A stretch of DNA of 64,000 nucleotides from Desulfofundulus kuznetsovii DSM 6115 (GCF_000214705.1 NC_015573.1:3231001-3295000), one strand, 5' to 3'; counted from the first letter of the stretch, positions 54,604 through 63,333 are shown. Translations and numbers: made by a program. The notes: a model not told the origin generated them from the sequence alone.

Positions 54604-55044
54604 CTATTGTTTATTACCCTGATTGAGCATTGACTTTATTCTCTGATCTTGCATCATAGCCAAAAGGGTTTCTTTCATGGCCGGGTCGGCCATGATATCG
54701 ATCATAGCCTGCCTCATAGCAGGGTCAGACATTATCTTCACCATATCTGCCCTTGTTTCCGGAGAACTCATAATTTTTATCATGGCTTTTTGCATTTGAG
54801 GTGAGTGCATCATGCTCATCATCGCTGACTGCATGTGCGGTGTACTCATGATATTGATCATACTCTCACGGTTTTCCTGGGTGGCCATAATTTTTGACAT
54901 TTCCTCCGGCTTGGTGCTCATAATCTTAGCCACCTCTGAAGACCCCATCATTTCGCCCTGCGGAGAAGTTTTTCCACAACCTGAGCCTGCCACCAGAAGA
55001 CCAACCAAAAGGGCAACGAGCAATGCCAGCTTTATCCTTTTCAC
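54604..55044 (-). CDS. GerD-like lipoprotein with 13-residue Met-rich repeats
   Basis: 146 residues: a lipoprotein signal (LLVALLVGLLVAGSGCGK) and then five to six tandem units of about 13 residues on the plan (I/M)MS-x-P-x-M-x-x-AM-x-x, for instance IMSDPAMRQAMID followed by IMADPAMKETLLA. The plan recalls GerD, the spore-membrane lipoprotein that clusters germinant receptors, but methionine is far more frequent than in the GerD I remember. A copper-binding role cannot be excluded given the copA remnant nearby. Confidence 0.55.
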   Translation of the reverse strand: MKRIKLALLVALLVGLLVAGSGCGKTSPQGEMMGSSEVAKIMSTKPEEMSKIMATQENRESMINIMSTPHMQSAMMSMMHSPQMQKAMIKIMSSPETRADMVKIMSDPAMRQAMIDIMADPAMKETLLAMMQDQRIKSMLNQGNKQ

Positions 55045-55363
55045 TAACTTCCACCCCTTTCTGATACTTTATTTTTCGCCACCAACACCATTTTTCCTCC
55101 TTTACCCAACCACTTAAACTAATTTTGCCGGCTAAAAGTTGCCATTGCAGGTGGTAATCTAAAACGGAGCAATTATGTTCACCGGGTACTCCCCAATCAA
55201 GGAAGCTACCAGGCCCAGGGCCTGGTGCGTATAGTGATTGTGTCTCTGCGGCAAATTACTCCCTGGTTGCGAACCCTCCAGCCTGTAATGGAGTTTGGCA
55301 AGGCTCGTGTCTAAAATCCCGGGTTCATTATACAGTTTCTTTAGAGAAAAAAGGAGGAATAGT

Positions 55364-55984
55364 ATGGTTTACAGCCGGCAGGCAGACCGTATCCGCCGCT
55401 TCTTTAATCTTGTAGCGCCAATATACGATTTTTTTGTGCTTCCGGCCCTGCACTCCAAGATTAAAAAAGCTGCCTCACTTTTGGGAGATGTAACCAATTC
55501 GGAGGTGCTGGATGTTTGTACTGGTACAGGCATCATGGCCCTAGAGTTAGCCGAACGAGGCGCCCGCGTTACAGGTATCGATTTTTCCCCAGGCATGCTG
55601 TCCCGCGCTACCCAAAAGGCTAAAAGTTTACCGGCAACTTTTCGGCTTATGGATGCTTCTTGGCTGGAGTTTGATGATAATTCTTTTGATATAAGCACTA
55701 TATGCATGGCCTTGCATGAAATGCCCGGGCTGCAGAGGCACCGCACCCTGGCTGAAATGCGCCGGGTAACGCGACATAAGGTGTTGGTCATGGACTGGGT
55801 AAGTTCGCCCGCGGAGCGTTTCTGGCAGCTGGGAGTAACCTTGATCGAGCGACTGGAGGGAAGCTTTTACGAAGAATTCATTCGGAGTAACTTGAAAGAA
55901 GTTCTTAACAAATGTGGGCTTAAACCCCTGGCATATGAAGAGGATAATGCGATAGGTATTTTCCTCTGCCGGCCTCAAAAGTAG
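55364..55984 (+). CDS. Class I SAM-dependent methyltransferase (UbiE/MenG-like)
   Basis: 206 residues with a SAM-binding fold: VLDVCTGTGIMALELAERGA, VTGIDFSPGML, RLMDASWLEFDDNSFD and the motif around ALHEMPGLQRHRTLAEMRRV. Start chosen at the ATG at 55364 with AAAGGAGGA upstream. Probable substrates are quinones or other small lipids, but there are no menaquinone genes nearby. Single gene unit. Confidence 0.82.
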   Translation: MVYSRQADRIRRFFNLVAPIYDFFVLPALHSKIKKAASLLGDVTNSEVLDVCTGTGIMALELAERGARVTGIDFSPGMLSRATQKAKSLPATFRLMDASWLEFDDNSFDISTICMALHEMPGLQRHRTLAEMRRVTRHKVLVMDWVSSPAERFWQLGVTLIERLEGSFYEEFIRSNLKEVLNKCGLKPLAYEEDNAIGIFLCRPQK

Positions 55985-56263
55985 AGCCTGAATTCATACC
56001 CTTGATGTTCTGGATTTTACGCGAGGTCTCTGAAAAGCCAGCTCAAAAAATAATCCATCATTCCTGAAAGGGTACGCTACTTTCTTAGCATTTGTTACCA
56101 TAAAAGTCAAAAAGATACCGACAATACCTCTTGGTTATTACAGCTATCTTTCTGGTCAGGTCAAATCTTAGCATATAAACTTCATAAATTTGTTAAACTT
56201 TTGTAAAGGTCCTGAAACATTTTTCCTCCATAATAAGAAAAAACAGCAAAGGAGGAATGCTAA

Positions 56264-56620
56264 ATGAAAAAGCGGTTAGCAAAAGTGTTGGCGGGAGTTC
56301 TGGTTGTTGGTGCACTAGTAGTTCCGAAAGTTTTTGCGTACGGTGATACTCAACAGGATCCGGACTCGCAGACTATAAAGCCCTTGACCCAAACAACCCA
56401 GCAAGAAGACTTCTACAGCCAGATGTTTGATTGGCACAAGACCTGGGTGGACAATGCCGAAAAGAACGGGCAAATTACACCCGAACAAGCCCAGGCCTGG
56501 AGACAGCATTTCGATTACATGAAAGATTTGCACAGCAAAAACGGTATGGGCATGGGTATGATGGGCGGTTTCGGTAACGGAGGCATGATGGGAGCTCCTT
56601 CAGTTGGCAGCCAGGGCTGA
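56264..56620 (+). CDS. Small secreted DUF2680-like protein
   Basis: 118 residues with a signal peptide (VLAGVLVVGALVVPKVFAYG) and a helical core MFDWHKTWVDNAEKNGQITPE…AWRQHFDYMKDLHSKNG, followed by a Gly/Met-rich tail (GMGMGMMGGFGNGGMMG). The core is like secreted DUF2680 proteins; Met-rich tails can bind Cu(I). The last codons overlap, in another phase, the first codons of the copA fragment, so the 3' end may have been altered by the deletion that truncated copA. GGAGG precedes the ATG. Confidence 0.7.
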   Translation: MKKRLAKVLAGVLVVGALVVPKVFAYGDTQQDPDSQTIKPLTQTTQQEDFYSQMFDWHKTWVDNAEKNGQITPEQAQAWRQHFDYMKDLHSKNGMGMGMMGGFGNGGMMGAPSVGSQG

Positions 56621-56692
56621 AAAAAACTCCGAACATCCCCTCGCCCAGGCCATTGTGGCATTTGCCAGGAGAAAAGGTATCACCGTGAACCT
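56597..56692 (+). pseudogene. CopA-type P-ATPase remnant, left piece
   Basis: The frame LAARAEKNSEHPLAQAIVAF followed by ARRKGI is the start of the nucleotide-binding domain of a CopA-type copper ATPase (SEHPLA motif). The metal-binding and membrane domains before it are gone: the frame begins inside the 3' end of the preceding small gene. It is cut on the right by the IS element and continues at about 58115. Confidence 0.85.
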
Positions 56693-56849
56693 CCCCCGGG
56701 ACAAGCCCGGGGGCTTCGTCCCGGAGGTTTCTCATGTCATCGGAATGCTGCCCGCTAAAGCGCAGGTCTTGCGCTTTCCTCGTGAGCTACATCCCGGCAT
56801 TTGCCGGGAAGGCCCGGTCCATGGGCGTCTACTACTCATCGTAGATACG

Positions 56850-57701
56850 TCAGGCCGCTCTTTTCGGCGCCAGTACCTGCGGCCGCAGGTATTCCACTTT
56901 CCCGGGCAGCTTGCGGCCCCTGGTGAAACTCCCGTGCTGAGCTTTGTCAAGGATGCCGCTGGCTCCCAGCACGTCCCGGTGAATTCCGGTAAACCCGCAG
57001 GAAGCATTGCCGCACCGGTATACGCGCCCGGTCTGTCTGGTATACTCCCCGCATACCGGGCAGGTGCCGGAGGTGCCACGCTCATCCACCGGAATCAGCT
57101 CTATGCCGTGACGCTTGAGCTTGTATGCCAGCAAATCGCGCAGCTTGCCTAAAGCCCACTGGCCCATACGCTGGTTGTGGTGTCTACCGCAGTCCCTTTC
57201 GCGCACTTCTTCCGGGTTGCCGATGTAAGCCGTTTTAACGCTCCTTCCCAGGCACCAGCGGACGGCGTTGGCGGATATGGCGTGCAGGATATGTTTATGG
57301 GTAATGGCGGCTTTTTTCCAGGTAACGGTGAAAAACCTTTTCCGGCGGTAAGGGTATTTCCATTCAGTGTGACCCTGCAGGTGCAGTTCCCTGGTGCGCT
57401 CGCAGCACTCGAAGTAGGTTTCCACCACGGCCTGCACCGATTGGGAGTGAAGGCCGTATTTGCCTTTGAGCAGCGCTTTAATTGAACCTTCGCTCAGCCA
57501 GTAACCATACCTGCCGTATATGGTGCGGTGGATGTTGCAGGCGGCGTTCCAGACTTTGGCCGCTTCCATTTGCAGGCTGCGGGCTAAAAGAGTTTGCTCC
57601 GGGTTAAGGTGCAGGGGAAACTTTTCCACCAGGACGTCTACGGCTTGCTCCAGGGAATGAGCTTTCGGTTCCTTGACCGCATTGTTTTTGCACCGGCCCA
57701 C
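56850..57701 (-). pseudogene. tnpB: TnpB with internal deletion
   Basis: 283 residues against roughly 370-400 for intact relatives. The N-terminal region (LLARSLQMEAAKVWNAACN) and the C-terminal zinc finger (TCPVCGEY … CGNASCGFTG) are present, but the stretch after FFTVTWKKA that should hold the first RuvC aspartate is missing; the text jumps to SANAVRWCLGRSVKTAYIG. It cannot be an active nuclease. It starts inside the tnpA remnant. Confidence 0.8.
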
Positions 57702-58003
57702 CCGGTTTCACCTCCTTCCGGAATGTTTTTTGAGCTTCGATGTATTTGCGGATAGTTTCGGCGCTTACATTACCGGCCGTACTAATGTAGCAGCCTCTAC
57801 TCCACATGCCGCTGCCCCAGAAGTATTTTTTCCTAAGGCCTTTCCATCTGGATGAGTGTGTATCCGTAAGTGTTGCAGATTTCTTGAATTGTCAGTTTTA
57901 CGGTGTCTTCCACCCTGCCGGTAATTACCTTATGCCGGTATTTTGGGCAAAACACGATATGGTAATTGATGTTATAGACGCAGTGGTTCATTTTTCCATT
58001 CAT
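57604..58003 (-). pseudogene. tnpA: IS200-type TnpA with internal deletion
   Basis: The N-terminus [20 protein letters not shown] to [10 protein letters not shown] is intact, then the frame stops, and in another phase the C-terminal part [16 protein letters not shown] … STAGNVSAETIRKYIEAQ follows directly. About 60 codons that should contain the HUH metal motif are deleted. The element therefore cannot move by itself. Confidence 0.85.
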
Positions 58004-58114
58004 AGCATGATTATAGCACTAGAACGGGTGTTTGTGAATACATTTGTCGCCCTGACGGGCGACGCCCCGCTCGATCCACGGGACAAGCCCGTGGGTTTTC
58101 AGGGGCGGATTCCT

Positions 58115-58873
58115 ATAAATGACCCGCATCAGTTCAATGCCATACCCGGCCACGGGGTAGAGGCTGAAATCGATGGTAGCAGAATCCTGCTCGGTACAAG
58201 AAAACTGATGAGGGAAAACAACATTAACGCAGCTGAAATAATGGCGGATGTGGAAAAACTCGAAGGAGAGGGCAAAACCGCCATGCTAATGGCGTTGGAC
58301 GGTAAAATGGTGGCCGTTATCGGGATAGCGGACACAATCAAGGAAAATGCGAAGGAGGCCATAACCCAGCTGAAAAAGATGGGCCTTGAAGTTTGGATGC
58401 TTACCGGGGACAACAGGCGTACCGCCGAAGCCATAGCGCGGCAGGTGGGGATAGAGAACGTGATGGCGGAAGTGCTTCCGGAAGACAAGGCAAACCAGGT
58501 TGAAAAGCTGCGCAGGCAGGGCAAGGTAGTCGGTATGGTGGGTGACGGCATAAACGATGCCCCGGCCCTGGTTACCGCTGATGTCGGTTTCGCCATAGGG
58601 ACGGTGACCGACGTGGCCATCGAAGCCGCAGATATTACCCTGATGCGGGGAGATTTGAGGGGAATCGTAACTGCCATCAGGCTCAGCCAGGCCACCATTA
58701 AAAACATTAAACAAAATCTTTTCTGGGCGTTAATTTATAACACCGTAGGCATCCCGTTTGCAGCGTTTGGCTTTCTCAACCCCGTTATCGCAGGGGCGGC
58801 CATGGCCTTCAGTTCGGTTTCGGTGGTTACTAACGCCCTAAGACTGCGGCGGTTCAACCCAAGGGTGGCGTAA
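58115..58873 (+). pseudogene. CopA-type P-ATPase remnant, right piece
   Basis: From [20 protein letters not shown] to the end, the nucleotide-binding and hinge parts of a copper ATPase: [41 protein letters not shown] and the last two membrane helices ([19 protein letters not shown]). The phosphorylation site DKTG and everything before it is missing. A frame reading in from the IS (from 57806) adds unrelated residues at the front. Not a working pump. Confidence 0.9.
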
Positions 58874-58955
58874 AACCCATCCCTTAAATCACCAAAAGCC
58901 AGCACCCTTTCGACCAGGCGCTGGCTACATTTCTTCTCATAGAAGCAATTTTTTT

Positions 58956-59984
58956 TCACCTCGACAATTCACTGTAAACCTTGACCCTGTTTTTACCATT
59001 TGCCTTTGCCAAGTACATTGCTCTATCAGCATGTTTTATCAATCTATCCTTGCTTGTAGAAGGCGCCGGGTAGGTTGAGACACCTATCGACACGGTTACG
59101 TTGCCGAAATCAAATGGGTGTTTGGAAATTCTCTTTTTAAGTCTTTCAGCAATAAGGTGTCCCTCATTAAGAGAAGTTTTGGGCAAAATTATAACAAATT
59201 CTTCCCCCCCGTACCTGGCAGCATAATCATTCTCTCTAACGCAATCCAAAATGATTTTTCCCAAACATCTCAAAACCTCATTACCCTTTTCATGGCCATA
59301 AACATCGTTAATTGTCTTAAAGTTATCTATGTCAATCATCAAAAGGGTTACTTCGTATCCATATTCTTTGGAGCGACCCAATTCCTTTTCTAATACCTGG
59401 GTGAAAAATCTAAAATTATACAATCCCGTCAGCTCGTCATAAATGGCCAAATTAAAAAGCTGTTTTCTCAACTCTCTATTTTCCTGGATCAGCATACTTT
59501 CGTTATAAGAAATTAAAAGCATGACAACAACCACAACAAAATGTCTCGCCGGGTGAGCTTCATAATGGAACAAGCAGATATAACCAAATGCTGCCACGCT
59601 GACCCAGACGTAGCAAAGGGCGGCTTTTCGCCCATAACGCAACAGGTACTGGAACAAAGGCAATATCAACATGGCACTGTAATTGTTCAATATATCATGT
59701 TCAATGTTGGCGGCCAAGACAAAGAAGAGCACATCGCCTACCATAAAAAAGTATGTCCACCAATTTGGATTTTCACCGGCGTGACGTCCTTGAAAAGGGA
59801 ACCATAAAGCCGCGTAAATAAACCAGGCGATCCAGAAGAAAACCCATTCAACTTGGCGGGAACAAAATAAAAAATAGCCGAGCCCGGATAAGAAAACAGT
59901 TATAATTCTCCATTTCCCTATTTTTAAATTGGTCGGGTCGAAGGTCTTCTCACCGGTTAGTTGAAGGAGGTTGCTCATGCCCAT
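58956..59984 (-). CDS. Membrane-bound diguanylate cyclase
   Basis: 342 residues: six or so membrane helices in residues 25-175, a short coiled coil (MLIQENRELRKQLFNLA), then a GGDEF domain with YDELTGLYNFRFF, LLMIDIDNFKTINDVYGHEKG and the active signature YAARYGGEEFVIILP. It should make c-di-GMP. No clear RxxD inhibitory site upstream of GGEEF. Start set to the ATG at 59984 with AAGGGAG before it. Confidence 0.92.
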   Translation of the reverse strand: MGMSNLLQLTGEKTFDPTNLKIGKWRIITVFLSGLGYFLFCSRQVEWVFFWIAWFIYAALWFPFQGRHAGENPNWWTYFFMVGDVLFFVLAANIEHDILNNYSAMLILPLFQYLLRYGRKAALCYVWVSVAAFGYICLFHYEAHPARHFVVVVVMLLISYNESMLIQENRELRKQLFNLAIYDELTGLYNFRFFTQVLEKELGRSKEYGYEVTLLMIDIDNFKTINDVYGHEKGNEVLRCLGKIILDCVRENDYAARYGGEEFVIILPKTSLNEGHLIAERLKKRISKHPFDFGNVTVSIGVSTYPAPSTSKDRLIKHADRAMYLAKANGKNRVKVYSELSR

Positions 59985-60272
59985 AGTGGCTTCTCCCTTA
60001 AAACTGCTAAATACACATTTCAACACGGTTCTGCTTTATTCCTTTTCTTTTTAGGTATTACCAGAATATGTAAATGCTTACGGGAAAATGGGCTGGCAGC
60101 ACCAAGGTGGTAGCCGGGCAGTGCCTTTTATAATTTTATCCTGGCGTCAACTACTACTTTAGAGATGATAAGCGGATGGCTTTTGGGGCATAATAAAAAG
60201 GCGACGCAACCTCTTCACAGGGAGACATTCTACTATACCAGGTTGAACTTAACAGAAAGGAGGCTTATTAAA

Positions 60273-60440
60273 GTGTCCAGGGTGATGAAATGCATGTGTG
60301 AGGAATGTTATTACAACAAAAATCACGAGTGCTACGCCCCGGAAGGCATCGAGGTCAGGTCCAGCGGAGATAACAAGGTGGAGTCGTCGGCCGGAACTTG
60401 CTGCCACACCTTTAGACCGAGACAAGGTGCCGGTAGCTGA
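60273..60440 (+). CDS. DUF1540 small cysteine-rich protein
   Basis: 55 residues with six cysteines in the DUF1540 pattern CMCEECYYNKNHECYA … TCCHTFRP, probably a metal-binding unit. I start it at the GTG at 60273, nine bases after AAAGGAGG; the longer frame upstream has no ribosome site. DUF1540 genes are typical of spore formers; function unknown. Confidence 0.75.
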   Translation: MSRVMKCMCEECYYNKNHECYAPEGIEVRSSGDNKVESSAGTCCHTFRPRQGAGS

Positions 60441-60514
60441 TCGGTGATACTATCGAGTAGGAGGGGACGGCTAGCCCCTCCTACTCAATGACCATTTAAC
60501 GAAAGGAGCTGGTT

Positions 60515-60775
60515 TTATGATAGCCATCGATGGGGGTATCCTTTTTTCCGCGCGTCTTCTTCTGAGATCTCGCCCAGCCGCTCCCGCCGAACGGCGGTAA
60601 TTCTCACGTAAGCAAACTGCTCCGGGCACTTATCAGGCGGCATGGCTTCCCAGTCATCCGCCCAGACCGTTTTGGCGCAGCGGTCACACCTGTACTCCAT
60701 GCACTCTGCAACCTTCCTGGCCGGCGCGTCATAATTCCAAATCAATCCGGCCAGAAAGCAAAAGCCGGACACCAC
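60515..60775 (-). CDS. Hypothetical protein with a CxxC pair
   Basis: Up to 86 residues. A CDRC pair (MEYRCDRCAKTVWADDW) is followed by FAYVRITAVRRERLGEISEEDARKKGYP, a tail like those of ASCH-type or phage proteins that end in a beta strand and a helix. The true start may be the internal ATG at MEYRC. A broken partial copy of its upstream half lies at 54382-54468. Confidence 0.5.
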   Translation of the reverse strand: MVSGFCFLAGLIWNYDAPARKVAECMEYRCDRCAKTVWADDWEAMPPDKCPEQFAYVRITAVRRERLGEISEEDARKKGYPHRWLS

Positions 60776-60799
60776 CTTAAAAAGGCGCCCGGCTTATTA

Positions 60800-61222
60800 T
60801 CATGCTCTCTTTCTGGCCCTGTTTTTACTGTTCCACGCAGCCGCACAAGATTCGCTGCAGAACTTCCGATCCGGCTTTTCGGCGAAAAACCCTACGCCGC
60901 AGTTAAGACATCTGAACTGCTTCCAACGCTTTTGTTTTTCCGGCGGAACGAAACTGCCGTACAGGTATTCCCGGAAAGAATGGATGAAGGCGCCCACGTC
61001 CACCGGCCCGTAGTTACTGGCCTGGACGAGGCACCGCAAGAAGAGCCCAGCCAACCGCCGCTCGCGCTCGGTCAGGACAGATTCCACAGATACCACCCAC
61101 CTTTTCAACAAAAAAGTGGCAGCCTGAGCTACCGCTACAACAAAAAACAATCCTGCGGCATGGCAATTGTTGCCTCCTCCCATAATTAAATAAACAGGAA
61201 AAGGTTGACTAACCTGGTTCAT
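60800..61222 (-). CDS. Hypothetical zinc-finger protein
   Basis: Up to 140 residues. The C-terminus (RCLNCGVGFFAEKPDRKFCSES then C) is a four-cysteine finger like the CGNR zinc finger, followed by a basic tail (NSKNRARKRA), so it probably binds nucleic acid. The first ~45 residues are hydrophobic and may not be translated; a later GTG near SVLTERERRL is an alternative start. Confidence 0.5.
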   Translation of the reverse strand: MNQVSQPFPVYLIMGGGNNCHAAGLFFVVAVAQAATFLLKRWVVSVESVLTERERRLAGLFLRCLVQASNYGPVDVGAFIHSFREYLYGSFVPPEKQKRWKQFRCLNCGVGFFAEKPDRKFCSESCAAAWNSKNRARKRA

Positions 61223-61236
61223 AAGGAAGAGTCAAT

Positions 61237-61443
61237 TCACTCACCGCTGTCTTGCTCCCCAGGGAAGAGGGGAGGTCGGCCATAGACGGCACGGAAATGG
61301 GCCAGGGCCACCCGCCAATCATCGTCAGTAACCTTATCTGCTCCGGCCTCCTGGAAAAGAATTCTGAGAGCCTCAACAACCCGGTTTTCCTGTAACAAAC
61401 GGTCATACGCCTCTAAAGCGTCAAATACTCGTCTCCAGTTTAT
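61237..61443 (-). CDS. Small protein with a non-canonical ATA start
   Basis: A clear protein-like frame of 68 codons (NWRRVFDALEAYDRLLQ, VVEALRILFQEAGADKV, DDDWRVALAHFRAVYGRPPL) has no ATG, GTG or TTG in front of it. An ATA codon stands where the start should be, five bases after AGGGAG. Either the ATG mutated to ATA or translation starts weakly there. No family recognised. Lies between the zinc-finger gene and the truncated chemoreceptor. Confidence 0.5.
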   Translation of the reverse strand: MNWRRVFDALEAYDRLLQENRVVEALRILFQEAGADKVTDDDWRVALAHFRAVYGRPPLFPGEQDSGE

Positions 61444-61481
61444 CCTTTCTCCCTCCCCGAATATATTTAACTCCCTATTCC

Positions 61482-62027
61482 CTAAACCACCAGTTCATCG
61501 GCCAGCTTTTTTAGTTGCCCGGCCACTGCAGTAAGCTCATTTATCGACGCATTAATTTCCTGGGACGAAGCAGCCTGCTGTTGTGCTGCACTTGACACCT
61601 GTTCAATTGAGTTTGTCAGATCTATAATTGATTGCTGTACGTCATGCAAAGTCTGCATGATTTCTTTAACGGACCGCTGGGTATCCTGGGATAGTTTGCG
61701 TATTTCCCCGGCCACCACATTGAAACCCCGCCCGGCATCGCCTACCCGGGCCGCTTCGATGGCCGCGTTCAACCCCAGCAGGTGGGTTTGCTCGGCAATT
61801 TCCTCGATGAGGTTGACAATGCCGTCGGTTTTCTTGATTTCATCCCTGATCTTCTGCGCGCTGCTGTTCAGGTTTTCCGTTGTTGCCGCCACTTCTTCCG
61901 AGGTGGCGGAAAGGCTGGAGGTAGCCATGGCAATCTGGTTGATCTGGCCGTCCATTTCTTGCGACATTGCAATCAGATTTTCCTGGCGGGTGATGGGGGT
62001 GGTTATGCCAATGCGGTGGTAAGACAA
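61482..62027 (-). pseudogene. Truncated chemoreceptor (cytoplasmic signalling domain only)
   Basis: 181 residues: the signalling coiled coil with the conserved tip [25 protein letters not shown], but no sensor domain. Upstream, an ATG at 62187 with GGAGG opens MTGQALVLNTYVR, runs into a 12-G run (plus 62139-62150) and continues in a phase different from the chemoreceptor. Changing the run length by one base still meets a stop, so more than one lesion separates the start from the signalling domain. A c-di-GMP riboswitch stands in front. Confidence 0.7.
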
Positions 62028-62261
62028 GAAGGAACAAACAGGGAGGGAGATAAGGGGGGGGAACGTAATAAGGGGAGATTTAATATTGATGCATTGTCTG
62101 TTAAATATAACAGCACCCGGGGTATTTTACAGGGATTACCCCCCCCCCCCGAACATATGTATTTAATACCAGAGCTTGTCCAGTCATAACAAAACCTCCA
62201 TGCTAAGAAATCCTTTGAGGACGCCAATATGAATGAAAAATTTAGTTCGGCCCGTCAAGCC

Positions 62262-62306
62262 AAAAATAAAAAGCTACAGGGAGAAAAACGCACTTGCCCT
62301 GTAGCT
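62262..62306 (-). terminator. Expression-platform terminator of the c-di-GMP riboswitch
   Basis: On the minus strand, AGCTACAGGG and CCCTGTAGCT form a perfect 10-base stem followed by TTTTTATTTTT. It lies directly downstream of the riboswitch core, so ligand binding most likely decides between this hairpin and read-through. Confidence 0.88.
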
Positions 62307-62315
62307 ATCTTTCTC

Positions 62316-62412
62316 CCTTGCAACCCAGCCGTCATGGTTACCTCAATGGGTAACTTTAGACCTGTGGCTTTGCGTCCCCGGCTTTTGCCGGGTTTGCCCA
62401 CCGGGATTTGAC
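62316..62412 (-). ncRNA. Cyclic-di-GMP-I (GEMM) riboswitch
   Basis: The minus strand reads CCCGGTGGGCAAACCCGGC-AAAA-GCCGGGGACGCAAAGCCACAGGTCTA…GAGGTAACC…GGCTGGGTTGC. GCAAACC, the GGGACGCAAAGCC junction, the GGTCTAA element and the closing arm are the hallmarks of the GEMM-I class. It precedes the truncated chemoreceptor and ends in the terminator above, so c-di-GMP probably controlled that receptor. Confidence 0.92.
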
Positions 62413-62776
62413 ATTGATTCTACATTATTTTACCTTCGCTTTTATTGAATCATCATAATTCGTCCCTGTCAAGTGAAATTGATGTCGAGCCGTGTCAAGA
62501 TCCAGCAGGTATCTCCACAAAAATTTTTCCCATTTTGAGACCTCACCGCTCAAAATATCAGCAAAAACCGCTGCTCTTTTTTCCCGGCCTTCGCGTTGGA
62601 GAACTTGCCTACTTCTTGGGGCGAGGTTTCTTTCTTTTTGGGGGTCGCTCTCCTTCTGGCACCACTGAAATTTACACGGCCTTGAAAAAGGTGATGGAAA
62701 CTAAACACGCCTGATTGAGTCTCAGGCGTGTACATAACTGTGCTGATTATCCTCTCGTTAAAGCACATGGCTTGCT
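62413..62776. other. 364-base gap upstream of the riboswitch
   Basis: It should hold the riboswitch promoter; TTGACA occurs on the minus strand near 62464-62469 but no matching -10 was confirmed. A perfect 10-base inverted repeat ACACGCCTGA / TCAGGCGTGT lies at 62704-62730, where it could terminate the small membrane-protein gene. A minus-strand frame (62550-62855) is not convincing. Confidence 0.45.
62704..62730 (-). terminator. Hairpin after the small membrane-protein gene
   Basis: A perfect 10-base stem with a 7-base loop, 47 bases after the stop codon at 62777. On the minus strand only TTTAG follows, so termination may be weak. Confidence 0.4.
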
Positions 62777-62965
62777 TTAGGCGATAATAATGGCGATGCC
62801 CAGAATAAAGGCCAGAACAGCCAGGATAAACAGTACGGGGCAAGCTACGATGCAATTGAAGATGGCCATAATACCGATGAGGACCAGAGCGAGAGCTGCA
62901 ATAAGGGCTCCTACAACTACCCCAGTAATTCTACAGGGTAAAGCGCCAGGACAAAAGATAGCCAT
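62777..62965 (-). CDS. Small two-span membrane protein
   Basis: 62 residues, almost all hydrophobic: two helices, VVVGALIAALALVLIGIMAI and FILAVLAFILGIAIIIA, with four cysteines in total (FCPGALPCR, FNCIVACPV). Start set to the ATG at 62965 because CGAGGAGG lies ahead of it; the longer frame has none. No family recognised. Confidence 0.6.
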   Translation of the reverse strand: MAIFCPGALPCRITGVVVGALIAALALVLIGIMAIFNCIVACPVLFILAVLAFILGIAIIIA

Positions 62966-63333
62966 ACCGAATTCCTCCTCGTATGAATTCATGAGAATGC
63001 ACCCGGGCGCAGATTCCAATTACATAATATGAACCGCCAGGAAGTGATGTTACAACATTGTAAATATTATCCTTGAACCAAATAACCCCTTATTAACGGC
63101 ACACCGGGAACACGACGCAAGCCGGGAGGAAATGAGGGCTTTCCTTCAGGCGTTTGCTGCATTCTTTCCTTACAAAAAGCATGCCCAGGCTTCCTCAACT
63201 GGGGGGGAGTACGGCTCATAACTTGTTAGCCAGCACAGTAGAAAAAGTGCTTTTAACCTGTTGCCAGGCAGGGGTTTGGAGCTGAAAGAAGAATTATTTG
63301 ACCAGTAACTCCTGGCAGGTGACAACGGACAAA
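62966..63333. other. Non-coding gap before the MFS gene
   Basis: 368 bases between divergent genes. No gene, riboswitch or clear promoter recognised. Confidence 0.4.

Larger units (their letters stand above)
56690..58113 (-). mobile_element. Decayed IS200/IS605-type element inserted in copA
   Basis: About 1.4 kb carrying a deleted tnpA (Y1 type) and a deleted tnpB on the minus strand. Both ends have hairpins with the same core: CCCGGG-ACAA-GCCCGGG at 56693-56713 and CCACGGG-ACAA-GCCCGTGG at 58076-58094. A third hairpin, GTCGCCC-TGAC-GGGCGAC, lies at 58046-58063. The flanks are two halves of one copA domain, so the insertion point is firm to within a few bases. Confidence 0.85.

Noticed and set aside
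62550-62855. Minus-strand 101-codon frame with a Lys-rich tail
   Set aside because: It overlaps the end of the small membrane-protein gene and the hairpin after it, and has no recognisable motif.
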